This document shows, piece by piece, positions 33,651 to 46,218 of a stretch of 64,000 nt of DNA; within the stretch, counting starts at the first letter, position 1; every line of letters starts with the position of its first letter. Source of the DNA: Cyathus striatus (lineage: Eukaryota; Basidiomycota; Agaricomycetes; Agaricales; Nidulariaceae). Under the pieces are notes generated by a model. The model had not been told where the DNA came from. It did not search any database and saw only the letters and a list, made by a program, of their open reading frames with translations. The stretch lies in NCBI GenBank assembly GCA_025738555.1, contig JAOVFP010000004.1, positions 6,076,001 to 6,140,000 of the forward strand, written 5' to 3'. A program made the translations under genes and the position numbers.

Positions 33651-35704
33651 ATGATTGATGTGTATATATTCTTTAATGGTAGAAATAATCTCAAAAGATG
33701 TCAAAATGTAACGGAGATCTGAGATCAAATGTAAGATTTAGCAAGATCCTGTTGAAAAATACTTATGATAATTTGCTTATCATTAGTACACACTGGCACC
33801 AGCCCATATGTAAAATTTCAAAGGAAGTGGATGCATATGCAGTGACAGACATGGAGAATACATGATTTAGACGTGACAGGGAAGGGTCCCAAATCGCAAT
33901 GTGACAATGCGTCACAATCGTTGTTAAAAGCTAGATACGCTCTCCGGATGTGCTCCGCTACTGCACTACAACAAAAATTTGCGAATATAAGTAGATATCC
34001 GTGGTCCCAAGGAGCCTGAATATGTGTATATGAAACATGAAGTCTTTAAGTGTTGTGCATAAAGAGGAAATGAGGAATGAGTAAAATTTTAATAAAAACT
34101 TTCAAACACTTGTTACATGATAGCAGTGTTGATTTTTAAGTCTTAATTAAGCCCACATTTTGTTGTTAAAGCTTAACACTTAATAATAGGCATTAATTAA
34201 GGTTTAATTCTAAGGGTTAATTAAGCCCTCTGTATATATTACATAAGTTAAATATTGTCCATTGAAACTATCAAGAAATTATATTGAAGTTGATGCTGGC
34301 CAAGTTCCTAGCACTCTCTAATTCCCTGTTAGGTTCTCATCAATTGAAGTCTCAAAGAGCAATATCTAGTGCAGTACAATTGAGGGTAAATGTGATGATT
34401 TTATGGAGGAATGTTAGTACTTGATGTGGTGCATAATGAGATAGCTACAAGAAAGACAACAAAGACTATGATCTTGAGGGGATGGGTGGGTGATAGTAGG
34501 TGCTCTGGCCACATTTGCTGTCTACAAAGCCTCCAAGGACAATTTTATTTCCTCTGTACAACACTCTTGTATTCCTGCTTACCTTTCCATTCTTCTGTAT
34601 CAACCACTCCCCCTCCCAAAGCTGCTGGCAAATGATACTTACTGTATTCAAATGTCTGCACAATCACATCTGCTCACATATTATTTATTGTAAAGATGAT
34701 GTGACACTGCTGATTGTAGCACATCTTTTATTTCAACAGAAATGAATGTTTTAAAGAGTGAGGTAATCACTTGGACATACTCCCCTATGCAAACAAACCC
34801 CCCCCCTTCTATATCACCTACACACTCCCTTCTCCTACTCTTCATGAGTTCCTGACTCCTTCCTACAGGGTACTTAGTAAGATGCAAAACTATTTATAAC
34901 TTCTCTCACTGCTCAGACCCTCTTCAATAGTCTCAGAAACATATGTGCATTACACAGGAGTCCTGAGTCTATAAGACCATTAAACCATTATATTTTTCAG
35001 AGATATCATTAAATTATGGACTAAGTACTGAAATGTAGGTTGAAAACAACAAAGTGATCAAATTGATTATGTACAAAATTAAGGGTTAATTAAGCTTAAA
35101 AACATTCTGAGATCCATGCTAAGGCTTAAGTTAAGGGTGTTTTTAAGGCTTAAACCTTATTAAGGGTTATGCCTTAGAATCAAGTCCGTCACGCCTCGTC
35201 GTTCAGTTGTTACACTGTACATTCTCCCTCCACTGCATCTTCTCTATCTTTTCCTACCTTTTTGTCTGCACTTTACAACCTTGCTAACCCCTTCCTTCGC
35301 AGACTTCAACGAACGGAAGTCTCTTTCGTGAACAACTTCAAGGCCGCTTAGAACCCAGTGAAACGATTTGCTAGGCCTATCGGCCTATCAAGACTGCTCA
35401 GTTACCTCACGATGTTCTCTCAAAAGTTCTTCAGCTATCACTAAGCTACTACATTGCCTCGTTCTCCCATTCGCACTGTTCACCTGGTAACCCGCTAGGA
35501 GTAGGTGAAGCAGCTAGAGCCGAGTTGAAGATTCCGGAAGTGCAAGTGAGGAACGTCCTGCATGTACTGAGGAGAAGGGGGAGGGGTATGAGGAGCATGG
35601 CGAGGATCTTTCAGAGGGGATTATTTTGAGCGTCAACTTGGATCCAGTGATAGGAGGTGTATTTATGATGCGTATGTTCCTTTTCTTTAACTTCTGGTGT
35701 GCTT
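33651..35704. other. Mostly CpG-poor DNA with TTAATTAA-rich clusters
   Basis: No gene was recognised. At 34135-34235 and 35075-35175 CTTAA, TTAAGG and TTAATTAAGC motifs are dense, including AAGGGTTAATTAAGC in both. These may mark the two ends of an inserted AT-rich element of about 1.05 kb, which would match the CpG-poor stretch between them. CpG becomes normal again after about 35,180. Confidence 0.4.
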
Positions 35705-35895
35705 ATATCTACGATCTGAATATGTTTTCCTGAGTGATGTTCTTCTCTACATCGGCCTTTCCAGAGCACAACCACACTGCGTGACCACGAATTGAATCCT
35801 TTACACAATACATACCGCTATATTGCGTCAGCCCCACCTACTACCATCCCCACCCCCCGTGCAAACTCCGATCCGTGTGCCTCCTCGACATCACG
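35705..35895 (+). repeat. Short duplicated block, copy 1
   Basis: It aligns with 41920-42063 from the start ATCTACGATCTGAATATGTT to the end at GACATCA. This copy has about 38 extra bases (about 35764-35801) before TTTACACAATACATACC. It lies directly upstream of the LRR pseudogene and may be part of its 5' region. Confidence 0.7.
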
Positions 35896-35960
35896 AAGGC
35901 ATCGCCGAACGTTTTGTCAAGTCCCTCAGTTCGGTCCCGGTGTACTTCTGTTAGATAGCC

Positions 35961-36718
35961 TTGATTGTCCTCAACTGTACGTCGAATGACGATTTGCATT
36001 TGTCTAATCTACATTCCTTGAAAGTCTCCTCTGGCGAATATTTTTCGTTCTGGCCACTACTCCGAGCCAGCCATCTCAAAAACGTCCATGTGCGAAACTG
36101 CAACCGTTATCGGAGCACACATTCCGAACTTATGATCATCTCTCAAGAATGTTTGAACGGTCTACACCTAAAATCGTCCACATAGATAACTGTTCCGAGG
36201 AAGTCATGATTAGCATTATCAGGAAGGTTCGGTATGTCGAAATTTTAACTCTGCTGATGCCATCCACGACTTCTCCAACGGAGGTCTTGCAGCATTTGTC
36301 ACGGGCGAAAAATCCTCATACACTTCCTTTGTTAAAGGAGCTGCATATGGAAATTGTAGACGGCTTCTCCTCCATGGTTAAAGACTACCTGGTCGAGGAA
36401 GTTTTGAAGGGTAAATCGAGTGGCATTCATGAATCTATCGAAGGATCCCCGGAACCGATTCATTTATCCTATGTCAAGCTAAGCATGAAGGTTCCTCAAT
36501 CTTATTACGAGGAACATACTTCCCTAGACACAAATCTCTGTATGGACGATATTAAAGCTCTCGCAGGTGAATTATCGATGGAGATCGATTTCGATATAAA
36601 AGTCGCAGAGTTGGGGGAAGGTGTTACAGGCGCTGAGGGCCGGGAGGAGGAAGTGAGCCAGATGATCGAAGAAATGCGTAAAGTATCGGATGGCGAGGAC
36701 GAAGGTATTTGTTCATAA
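35961..36718 (+). pseudogene. LRR-type protein fragment (F-box/LRR family), frameshifted
   Basis: The first frame (35961 to about 36170) codes LRR-like segments (LHSLKVSS, LRASHLKNVHVRNC, LNGLHLK). The coding then continues in another register (VHIDNCSEEVMISIIRKVRY, VEILTLLM) to TAA 36716-36718. Losing one base near 36175 explains the switch. The C-terminal part matches 50168-50743 closely and 58950-59684 more distantly. The family in agarics is F-box followed by irregular LRRs, acting as substrate adaptors of SCF ubiquitin ligases; no F-box remains here. The C-terminus is acidic. Confidence 0.7.
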
Positions 36719-38750
36719 TTGTAGCGCTCATATATTATTGGCTGATTCAATTACTGATGTTTGACGATGTACTTTGTAGAGGCAACCGACATCAGCACCA
36801 GAACATGTAAGATATATAGCAGGATTCAATTGGGGGCCGCGCAGTATGATGGATTCTGGATAGGTTGTAGTCGAAAAGAGCATCGCCAGAAATATATTCA
36901 CATAGTAAATATAAGCATACATTCGGAAACTTATGCAGCAGCCATACATGAAAGCCTGCCCCGAGTTCCCCTCATAAGCTCAAAGTCCACCCAAACTCCT
37001 CCCCCGCTTTGTTCATACCACTCCCCTTCCTCCCCTAGCATCATGGACAGTGTTGAGACTCTTCACTTTCCGCGTTAGCTACCCCGCCTGCGTGTTTGTG
37101 GGAGTCTGATGACATCTTTCATCCAGTTTGCGTAACTGTTGTGTTAAGATGTGTCCTCGGCCGAACCGTAGCGTGCAAGGCTTCAGAGAACGATAGTGCC
37201 AGAATAAGGATTCCCTCTCGCAAACTTTAGCTATCCATAAAAACCCTCCAGTATGAAGTAACCTCTGAACTCTCGGTATATCTCGCTCCCTCCTCCCGAA
37301 GCATCGTAGAAGGCGATACGAGATCCTTCACCCTCGACTGTAGCTGCTCCGCCTGTGCGTTCCCGTTTTCCGGGGAGCGTGATGTCCTTGTGGCCGAGGA
37401 CTCATCAGGCTCTAGCCCTCGATGCCTTCCAGCCACCCATGCAGCAGCTACGCGGAGACATGTCCTAGGTGGAAGAATTGTACCACAGGACGAGGCTGGA
37501 AGACGTGCGACAGCTAGGAACACAGTAGAAGAAGCTCGAAATGGTGTTTGTCTTTGAGAAGAGGGGGTAGCGTGAAGCAATGTCTGATTCAGACCACATA
37601 CGAGAATGAAAAGGCGAACGACTTGGAACGAGAACGAAAGAGAAAACCTATCTGCTCTCTGTCCTTCAAGTGCACCAACTATCACATAGCCGCTCCATGC
37701 TGGAATGATACCAGATACACCTGGCTCAAACATAACAAACGATACACAGCAAAAAGGGTATCCGTCAGGGAGACCACTACCCTGACAGAAAAATCGTCGG
37801 GTGGGGTGGGTAGGGAGCGATGCGAGCCGCGTTGGCTCGCTGCTCTATTGTGAAGGCTGAATGACGATGTGATATAATTCGATGTTGTGTAAGGGCCAAT
37901 GTTACGACAACTCCTTGATCTAACAAGATCAGAACCATTACAGTTCAGAGGTGAATGAAAGTATCGTATTCTCCAGTACTTCTCCCGATTCGTGATATCA
38001 GTCGCGAGGAGACTCAAGCTGACCCCCAACATCCCCCAGCCACGCCACAGCACGTAGACGGCATACAGCCTTGGCGATCATGTCGATCCGACATCGTTGA
38101 GGACAACCCTCATCGCCTACAAACCTGACGGAACCACCATACGCTCAGGGAATAAAAACAGCCCCAGCGCCCACAGTCACGAAGAAAACTAGGAACGGAA
38201 ACTCACCAATGTCATTGTCTGACACACCAACAGCCTCCTCGTACTCTCCTGCCTTGAACAATTAAGCGTTCATCGACATCGCCCAGTGCCTGCGGTTGCT
38301 CTGCCTGAACCGGTATGGAAAGCGAAAGATGAAGCAAACGACGATGTACCGTTCCTCGTAGGTCGTGTCGATGGTTTCAACGATCTATCACAAAACACAA
38401 ACAAAATAAGCAAAAATAGAAGAGATATAGTTGTAATCTCACCGAACATCTCGTCCTCCATTCACGTACTCTATGCCATTGGACTATGGGAGTGTCCAGA
38501 ACAGCGCTTCTTCGCAGTGGTAGCCTGCAATTCCACTTTCTACTGGCCATGTCGTGGAAGAGAGCTCTTTTAATACTGGTTTCGTAGAGATACGGGGATG
38601 TTACCCACCTTGAAGAGGTACGAGTAGTACGTGAGAGGAGGAAGAGGAAGGAGGAGGCTGGGGGGGGAAGAGAATGTTGAGAGTGCGTCGATCGGAGCCT
38701 GTTTGCATTATGTAACGTACTGCGGATCAAAATACACAAGTACTTACGTA
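36146..38750. repeat. Segmental duplication, copy 1 (LRR + TPR block)
   Basis: It aligns in order and orientation with 50168-53035 and, after the inserted MITE, with 54099 to about 54130. Identity is highest over the LRR coding part (36150-36720 against 50170-50745) and falls across the TPR part with indels. The LRR pieces share the same internal frameshift. Confidence 0.75.
37231..38560 (-). pseudogene. TPR-protein remnant, copy 1
   Basis: Minus-strand coding pieces with GT-AG introns begin at about 38560 (MASRKWNCRLPLRRSAVLDT). After an intron (about 38391-38449) one frame reads to a TPR-like helix pair around 38220-38260 (LFKAGEYEEAVGV) but has a TAA just before it. The 3' piece at about 37231-37400 reads AEQLQSRVKDLV and YTESSEVTSYWRVF. 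The whole region is duplicated at about 51.2-52.8 kb. TPR proteins bind partner proteins; no enzyme domain is visible. The exon model is incomplete. Confidence 0.4.
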
Positions 38751-39089
38751 AGAGTCGCAGGCTATATGTGCAGATTCTGACAGAATACTGTAATTGCACT
38801 ACACCAACCAACAGTACTAATCCATCCAATTCATGACTCAAAAAATGCTAATGCTGTCCTGGCGCGTGCTCATTCAAGTAGCTCTGGTGGACCACTTTCC
38901 ATCCCAGAACCTAATCCCTGTAGGCTCGCAAGTATACAATGACGCTTTGCCTGATCTGCCCCTATCACAGGACACCTCAGACAGGACTGAATCGGATCGC
39001 GTTGCATATGGTACGCAGTTAGAATATAGTTCTCACCCCGATGCGAAAAATAGCCTTTTTTAGAAGGTGTTAACATCGGGGTGTACCAT

Positions 39090-39210
39090 ATGTACCGTGA
39101 TCCGATTCACTATTGTCTGGAGTGGGAAGCGCTTGCGGCGTTCGTTCGCTGTGAACCTGGTTCTCGTATAGCTTGCTATTCTTGCAAATATATTAAATAT
39201 TAGCTGTAGT
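39090..39210 (+). pseudogene. Fragment of small cysteine-rich secreted-protein paralogue
   Basis: The frame reads HYCLEWEALAAFVRC, then EPGSRIACYSCKYIKY and TAG. It matches the C-terminus of the gene at 40511-40777 (FACHTCKCINY). The signal peptide and first cysteines are missing, and the preceding sequence does not fit. Confidence 0.5.
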
Positions 39211-39331
39211 GTACGAAAGGTCGCGGCCAATGGTAATAATTCAATGATGAAACTTCTTGCAGTAAGGTAAGTAATATCTTGATCCTTCGGTGTTATAGGA
39301 GCTAGCCGCATACCACGATTTAAGGTCATAC

Positions 39332-40340
39332 AGTGCGGAACAAACAGTAAATGATGATTCAAGTATTTCAATTAAGACATTTCCTGTAACTCGTCATACT
39401 TTCCATCATCCTGGACTAGTGATTTCCCCTTTCTCTCATCCCTAGTCTCTACATTTTCTGTCTCCACAAACTATAGTTCGACGTTTAGCTCCTTATGCCT
39501 ATAATTAGCTACTTTCACGAGCTAGCCGCATACCACGATTTAAGGCCTTACAGTAGAACGTATTTGCAAACGGGTTTCAGCGAAGTTTCAGTGAGTGGAA
39601 CTTACTTAAGTTCAGTTGAGATTTTGCCGAGTTCAGCTGTGGGGCTTACCAAGGACTTACATCAGCTCCACTGGTTCGGTGCAGGTTCAGTTGCATCGTG
39701 GCAACGCGAGATTCACGCGCATGTTGCACGCATGCTCATGCAAAGCACTGAGAGTCTGGGACCCTCCACGCGCACAACCGCTATGCTAGCGCTGTACAAT
39801 GTCAACTCCTTCATCTTCCTACCTCCTTCCTCCATCTTATCACATTCTGTCAACTACTGCCGCTATGGGATCGAGAAGTATCAATATGATTGGTAGGATC
39901 AGTGTAAGCATGGTAGTACGATACCAGTAGAATGTTATTGTGAACGTAGAGGAGCATTTGAGTCGGAGGGATTATCGTTGCGAGTCGCAACGAACGTGGT
40001 GCCATGGGCCGATCGTACAATTTTGGTGAGGTATAGATGAACCGAAGGGTTAAATGAGCCACCTTGGAGAGCCTTGGAGCCGCTGGTTTAGTTTAAACTT
40101 GCTCAAGTACGAGTGAAAAATATCACTTAAAGCGGTTGCAAATATGTTCTAGTGCGGAACAAACGGTAAACGATGATTCAAGTATTTTAAATAAGACATT
40201 TTCTGTAACTCGTCATACTTTCCATCATCCTGGACTAGTTATTTCCCCTTTCTCTCGTCTCTCGTTCTACATTTCCTGTCTCCACAAATTATAGTTCGAC
40301 ATTTAGCTCCTTATACCTATAATTAGCCACTTTCACTATC
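39332..40340. repeat. Direct repeat pair flanking secreted-protein sequences
   Basis: 39332-39519 recurs at 40152-40340 (GTGCGGAACAAACRGTAAAY start, ATTAGCYACTTTCAC end), about 90% alike. A 26-bp GAGCTAGCCGCATACCACGA block also occurs twice (about 39299 and 39520). The arrangement points to local duplication that produced the two secreted-protein copies. No gene was supported between the blocks. Confidence 0.75.
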
Positions 40341-40510
40341 GCAAATACACTTAACCCATCTAGAGTATCTGATCACTGTCGACATACTTAAGGACTGTTG
40401 AGTAGAATATGTTTCTTCAGTGAATCCATTTGTTTAACCGGTATGACGTTCCCCACTTTCACTTTATAGCTTTAATTACTCACTGATAAAAGACAGTCCT
40501 ACAGAAGTTA

Positions 40511-40777
40511 TGAAGCTCATCTACTTGTTTGCCAGTGTTCTGTACGTCATAACGGCACTAGGCCATCCCATCTCCGACTCGAAACGCGACGTCGATGTCT
40601 GTGGCAAGGCTTGCGACACTGTTCCAGTTTTGTGATTCTTTTGCTTGCTCGAGAGTCCTCACGGGAAACGCTCATGGCTATTGTTCACTGTCCGCATCAA
40701 ACCGGTGTGTCATGAATATCATGCGAGGAGCTGGTTCTCGTTTTGCTTGTCATACTTGCAAATGCATTAATTATTAG
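40511..40777 (+). pseudogene. Small secreted cysteine-rich protein with 1-bp frameshift
   Basis: ATG 40511 opens a typical signal peptide (MKLIYLFASVLYVITALG) followed by a KR site and a cysteine-rich domain. The first frame meets TGA at about 40634, while the second frame (from about 40620) carries on to TAG 40775-40777. The shift lies at a run of T (GTTTTGTG); one T fewer joins VCGKACDTVPV to CDSFACSRV. The joined reading would be about 88 aa with about ten Cys. This size and layout are typical of effector-like small secreted proteins of mycorrhizal and saprotrophic fungi. It could also be a real allele with a sequencing error in the homopolymer. Confidence 0.6.
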
Positions 40778-41134
40778 ATGGTACATCTAATATATCAAGT
40801 CTTGTAGCTACAGGAAGAGTCTAATGTATGGAATCCGTAAACTACAGTCGATATCTGTGTATAAGATTCTCTAACTACAGTCAAGAGAAGCTACATTTCA
40901 ATGCTGCTCATGTCGTTGCGTAGACGCGTGAAGGAGGTCGAGTAGAGGATTCTTCTGCCATTCGCACAGCATACCCCCCGGAACCCGCGAACGCACCCCG
41001 GACGGCCTCCTGCAACGCTGGGAAGAGGGGGTGGGGTATACGAGAGCGGATGAGAGGTCTCTATTATGGGCTGATTTGTAAGTCGCGAAGGGGGATTTTG
41101 GAGAAGCTCCCTTCCCACAACCCGGTGTGCTTAT

Positions 41135-41905
41135 TGTAGAGCAGGCTTTCTGCCTGCACGGTAGAATTGAGGTTCTGACAGGTTCTGACACGTTCCGATA
41201 CCATCATGTGACCTTCCCATCAAGCGCGTCAACGCGTCTGCCACTGAACCGTCCTCCCGAGCACATCTCAAACGCTCTCAACATCTGACTGAATCTGCTC
41301 AAATCTCAAACCTCGTACACACACTGAAGCATGCTTCAGGGACTCTAATAAGAGTTGCGAAGCAACGGACCTCGATACACACGCACAGGACAGCAAGTTT
41401 CATCCGGGCATCGGTCACACCACATTGCTTGGGCCAACAACTCTACATCTGCCCACCCCCCTCGCCGTCGCTTCAAGACTTCTCTACATTTATTTTTCAT
41501 TCTCTCAGTCTTACTTTCCTTGAAACCGTAGTCTAGTCCTTATCACCTCCTTGGGTTTAGTAAAAATTTATTCACTTCTTTTAGGTATATTTCTTCCCTT
41601 CTTTTACTATTTAAACTGTGTATCTAGGTCTATCGCACTTCAGTGAATTTCACCCCACATCTCGACTGCTATCTCTCTCTCGTTTTTGGTCTAAGTCTCT
41701 GTCTCTCTTGTTCTGTTCACTCTCACCAAGTCCTATCCTCCGAAATCACTCCAGAACTTTGTCTCGAAGTTCTGTTTCTTGTTGCGCTGTCAATCCTCTC
41801 TATTATGTCACTGACACATTCCTTTCCTTTCCTTAGAACTTTAAGGTTAGATGGACGTGCTAACCACTTGCATTCTTCGTTGAGGATCCTTCAAGCACAT
41901 TTCTT
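41135..41905 (+). mobile_element. Dispersed LTR-like repeat, copy 3
   Basis: It begins TGTAGAGCAGGCTTTCTGCC and aligns over about 770 bp with 6843-7615. Shared landmarks are TTTTAGGTATATTTC (about 41580), a TATA-like ACTATTTAAACT (about 41606), a CAGTGAATTTCACC block (about 41641), TCTCGAAGTTCT (about 41763) and CCTTAGAACTTTAAGG (about 41834). It carries no gene. The duplicated block 41920-42063 follows directly. Confidence 0.65.
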
Positions 41906-41919
41906 CCTCTTCATTATAT

Positions 41920-42063
41920 CTATGATTTGAATATGTTTCCCTGAGTGATGTTCTTCTCTACAGCAGCCTTTACACAATACATACCGTTATATTGCGTCAG
42001 CCTCACCTACTACCCTCCCTACCCCCTGTGCAAATTCCGATCTGTGTGCCTCCTAGACATCAG
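41920..42063 (+). repeat. Short duplicated block, copy 2
   Basis: It matches 35705-35895 without that copy's extra 38 bases. It starts ATCTATGATTTGAATATGTT and stops at GACATCA, after which the two loci diverge. Confidence 0.7.
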
Positions 42064-45000
42064 CTAGTTAATGGCAGACGAGGAGACGGTGGTCTCGCCT
42101 GATGCGAGATAATATTTAGCTGGTGCTAGTACTAGTGGAAGGGGCCGAGTCCACACTCGATGGGTCTTATTAGATAAGGTCACCTTGCTTGCAAGGTACT
42201 CTCTCGGGTGAAAATAGGTTGCACTTTTCAACCAACACATGACTTATCCCACAGTCAGGTGTTTGTTGCTCATTGCTTGATGGATCCTTGAGGACTTTCT
42301 TCTTTCCACCCCAGTGCTCATGGTGCCCCGCTCCACACTTGGCCTTGCAGTTATCCTCTCTCTCTCTCTCTCTCTCAGGCCGTTCTGCATTTTTTCATTG
42401 GATAATTGGCAGGTGGCTGTTCCGTGAGCTGTAAGCTGGTTCTCATTCTTTTTAGGCAGTTCATATTAACTGTTTTGGTGGACTTCATGTTCTATAGAGG
42501 AGTGCCTGAAAGGATGTATAAAGTTTGAATATCTTGAAGACTTTATATGCTGGAATGGCTCTGTCCACATCGCACATGAGCAGTTTGAGGCTGAACTTCT
42601 CGTCTTTCACCTCCCTCCTCCCCTTACAGCCTCTGGGTTTGATATGTCATTCTGTTGGGGTATCATTAGGGTGTGTGTCAATGTGATTGTTGGTGGGGTA
42701 GCTCTATCTTCATGCTGCTGTCCTCTCTCCATCCCCTCCTGGCAATGTGATCATTCTTGATGTCATGACTGTTCCTTCTCTATCTGTCCCCCCACCCTTT
42801 CAATGCAATCGCTGGTGGGGTTGGTATGTCATGATACCACTGCCATTCCTCTGTCCTTTCTCCCTGTCTATGCAATAGTTGGCAGGATGACAGCAAGCTG
42901 CTCATAGGGTTGTATGAGTTGAACAACAAGCCACCCAGAGCAACTATTAACCAGCTATGTGATTACATGAGAAAGTTTAGTGTACTAAGAACCTTCTCTC
43001 ACAGAATAAATCTTGACAAGTACCATAGATGGTATGAATGATGCTCAACTATGTATATGGAGGCACTTTCCATAATGGCATCAATGCAAATACATGACAC
43101 TGGCTCTCCCCCTCAGCTTCCTCATTCACACCTACTGGAACTGTATTCTGTGTTCACTGGGTTGGCTTCCAGGTGATCCCAGTTCCTCTCTTTATGGCCT
43201 CACCTACTAGATTAGTCAATGTTACAGTGTTGCTGAATGAAGATCATATGGTTTCTGCACCTATCAAAGCACCAATACTAACACATTCTCTTTGTGCAGT
43301 GATTTGAAGGTCCCTCCTCAAATGGCCTCTACCCAACATGTGAATTACCCTGTCCATTCAAAGTAGGAACTATACCCCTATCCACCTCATCCTCCACTGC
43401 TACAATATGGCAGGCACCTGCAAAGGGTGATTTGCACATGTCCTATGAGATCAAGAGATTGCTCACCATCACTGATTCTATACCTGCAGACTTGACTTCA
43501 TCCTCATTATCAATGACTACTTCACCTACTACTATGATAGAGCAGTGGGAGCAGAACCAGGATGTGGAAGTGGGCATGGACTATTGTGAAGATGAAAGTC
43601 TCTCTTCCAATTCTGCTGTTTTTGGTGCTTAGTGGGAGTGTGAAGTTGGAGGTGAAGGTGGGGGTGATGGGGAGGGGGAAGGGGAGAAGGAGGAAGTTGG
43701 GGAGATGCTGGAGGTGTTGAGTTGGATGGCTAGTGTTATTGGGTTTGTGTTGGTGCTTTATACACTTTTTTCATAGGGTGGGGTGGGTTCCTAGATGCAG
43801 GTGTAGGTGTGCTGTGCTATCGATTTGGAGATTGCACCCTGGTGGTTCTTCAATATACTTTATGCTGGTTTTAATTCATTTCTAAATTATTATTTAATTA
43901 TTTCTTTTTTCATTGCAAGCAAGGTTTCTGTTGACATAGTTGACACTTCCAAGTTATAGAAGCAGATTGGAAGAAATAATATTGATTAGGCACCCATATA
44001 ATAGTTTACTTAATCCTTCTGAGCTCTCACACACCTATTTACATAGAAACCTCACTTTCTCGTCACAGGGATGTTGCAAGCACTAGAGAAGCATCTATAG
44101 GTTCAGAGTGGGAGTCAGACCTGTTTGGACACAGTTTCCTTTCTGCAGCCCTGTCTTCTTCAGTTTTTATATTGTCTGCAGAGCAGCCATGTAGCACTCA
44201 AAGGACTAGCAGGACTATAGGAGTTGCATTGCTTCACATTCCTGTTACATATGACAATCCTATTATTCTTCTCCATTGTTTCATACTTAGTCATTACTTG
44301 GTCAATTGTATAATTATTGGTCTTTCAAGTACAGTGTCAGATATGGAATACCAATGGTATACTTAGTAGATTAATTAGAGTCTATAGATAAAATTCATGA
44401 ATAATAATGTGCTAATGTACCACTGCAATATTCATTCAAAATGCAATATAACTAACTCACCTTGAGCTCATCATTCTTGTCTGTATACAACTAACTACTC
44501 AGCAATACCAAATTATCTGACCTTCAACATCAATTGGCAGGACTTCAACATGACAGAGACTTCTCAGACATATATTTATTCATTACTAATGTCCCAGACT
44601 CAACAACTGGCCATTTATGCTGATCTTATTTAATTATGCCATACCTATTTGCAGTCCCAATCATAGTATTACTATGCATGTTTGATACATGCCTATGTTG
44701 TACCCAAGGTTGTACAAATATATCTGTAATTCTGACTCCCAGAATGTCGAATTTCGACTATGTATATATATACATGTATACTAGTAATACAGAACTACTG
44801 ACTGAATCCTGACAGTGCACTCCCCTTGTGGTAAGTAATATGGTTCAACCATGACTATGCAAGATATTGAAAGGAATGGTTAGCACCAGCCCACTGTGTC
44901 ATGTTCCTAAGTAATGTTTACTATGCAAGGATTGTAGTATGGCACTTTCACTGGCAACATAACCTAAGTTATTATATACCCAGAACTAAATAGTATACTC

Positions 45001-46218
45001 ATTGAATATTCACCCATACACTACATATGCACTATAATTTGGCTATAATGCATCTGTTATAAAGCTGTTTTCACATGGACATAAGTATTAAACTATTATA
45101 GATATCATATCATGCATGATTTTCTTTGGAGCATTCCAAAAGCACTCATTTCGAGATGTCCCTGGGAAATATAGTATAAATTGGATGCATTTCCCTCAAT
45201 CAAAGCTATATATTGTCAGTATTACTCTGCACAGTTACCATGTAGATGAAATATTCCTCAAGGTAAATGCATAAATATCAACATGAACATATTATGCTGC
45301 ACAATGGACTGCCTTTCATATTTAGGAGTAAACAGCACAGTGGGCACAACACTATTATTATTAAGGCTACCCCAATAATCAATTTGTAGATGAAATATCA
45401 CAGGAAATTATAGCACAGTACAGTACACTAAGTTCCAGTATACATAATCTAATATTTAAGTCAGTTCTAAGGTAAATATTTTCATCAGTGAGTGATCTGT
45501 GAGTTTATGTCGGGATGGAGGCTACACCAGAGTTGCGCCAGAGTGCATCATTTCCCAATTGGGTCTGTCATGCATATGTAATTTTCCTATTGGCTGAGAG
45601 GATATTTACATTGTGTGGGTATAGGGAAGAACCACATCAGGAATGTGGGAGCTAATTCTCAACCTTCCTGCTTCTTTAACCTAATCTAATACTGGAGACT
45701 TTTGACTACTTGTTCACAGCTTCTGGTGCATGACATGGAAAATTGGTTTGACCAAGTGTTCAAACCTTGAATTGATGCATGACACCTGGTAGTTCTGTTC
45801 ATGCCCTTACAGCCACCCAGCACGGGCAGAAAAATTAGTGAATTAAGCACTGTATTTGTCTCAAATCTTATGTTCAAAGCAGCCTATGACGCATGACAAA
45901 TGCACTCAAGTGTTCAGTTCAAACACCCTGCATGACGCATGACTGAACACTTGGTTGAAAGAGTCCAGTAAGACCCATTGACTGTTCCCTCAAAGGGGCC
46001 CGCATTGAGTGGGAGGGGATGAGAGTGGTGTTGCAGTCATAGGTGGTTGATCAGAAGCATTTGAAGGATAGTTGCATAGTGTGATGGCTTGAGAAGGATA
46101 ATCCCATGATATTGAAGTCTCCCTTAGAATTATCAGGGGTCCTTTCATAATTATATGCTTATTGCAGTGTTAGGATGCTTATCAAGATGGGGGTGTTGGA
46201 GATCTGTACAGGTTCAGT
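42064..46218. other. Long CpG-depleted DNA without genes
   Basis: No supported gene. CpG sites are fairly common to about 42,420 and then almost absent to 45.5 kb, with TG and CA in excess. A (CT)n microsatellite lies at 42356-42376. A 66-codon frame at 43432-43632 is acidic and Ser/Thr-rich but has no recognisable relative. The motif CATGACGCATGAC occurs twice near 45.9 kb. Confidence 0.55.

Noticed and set aside
42356..42376. (CT)n tract as a promoter element
   Set aside because: Plain microsatellite; no gene starts nearby.
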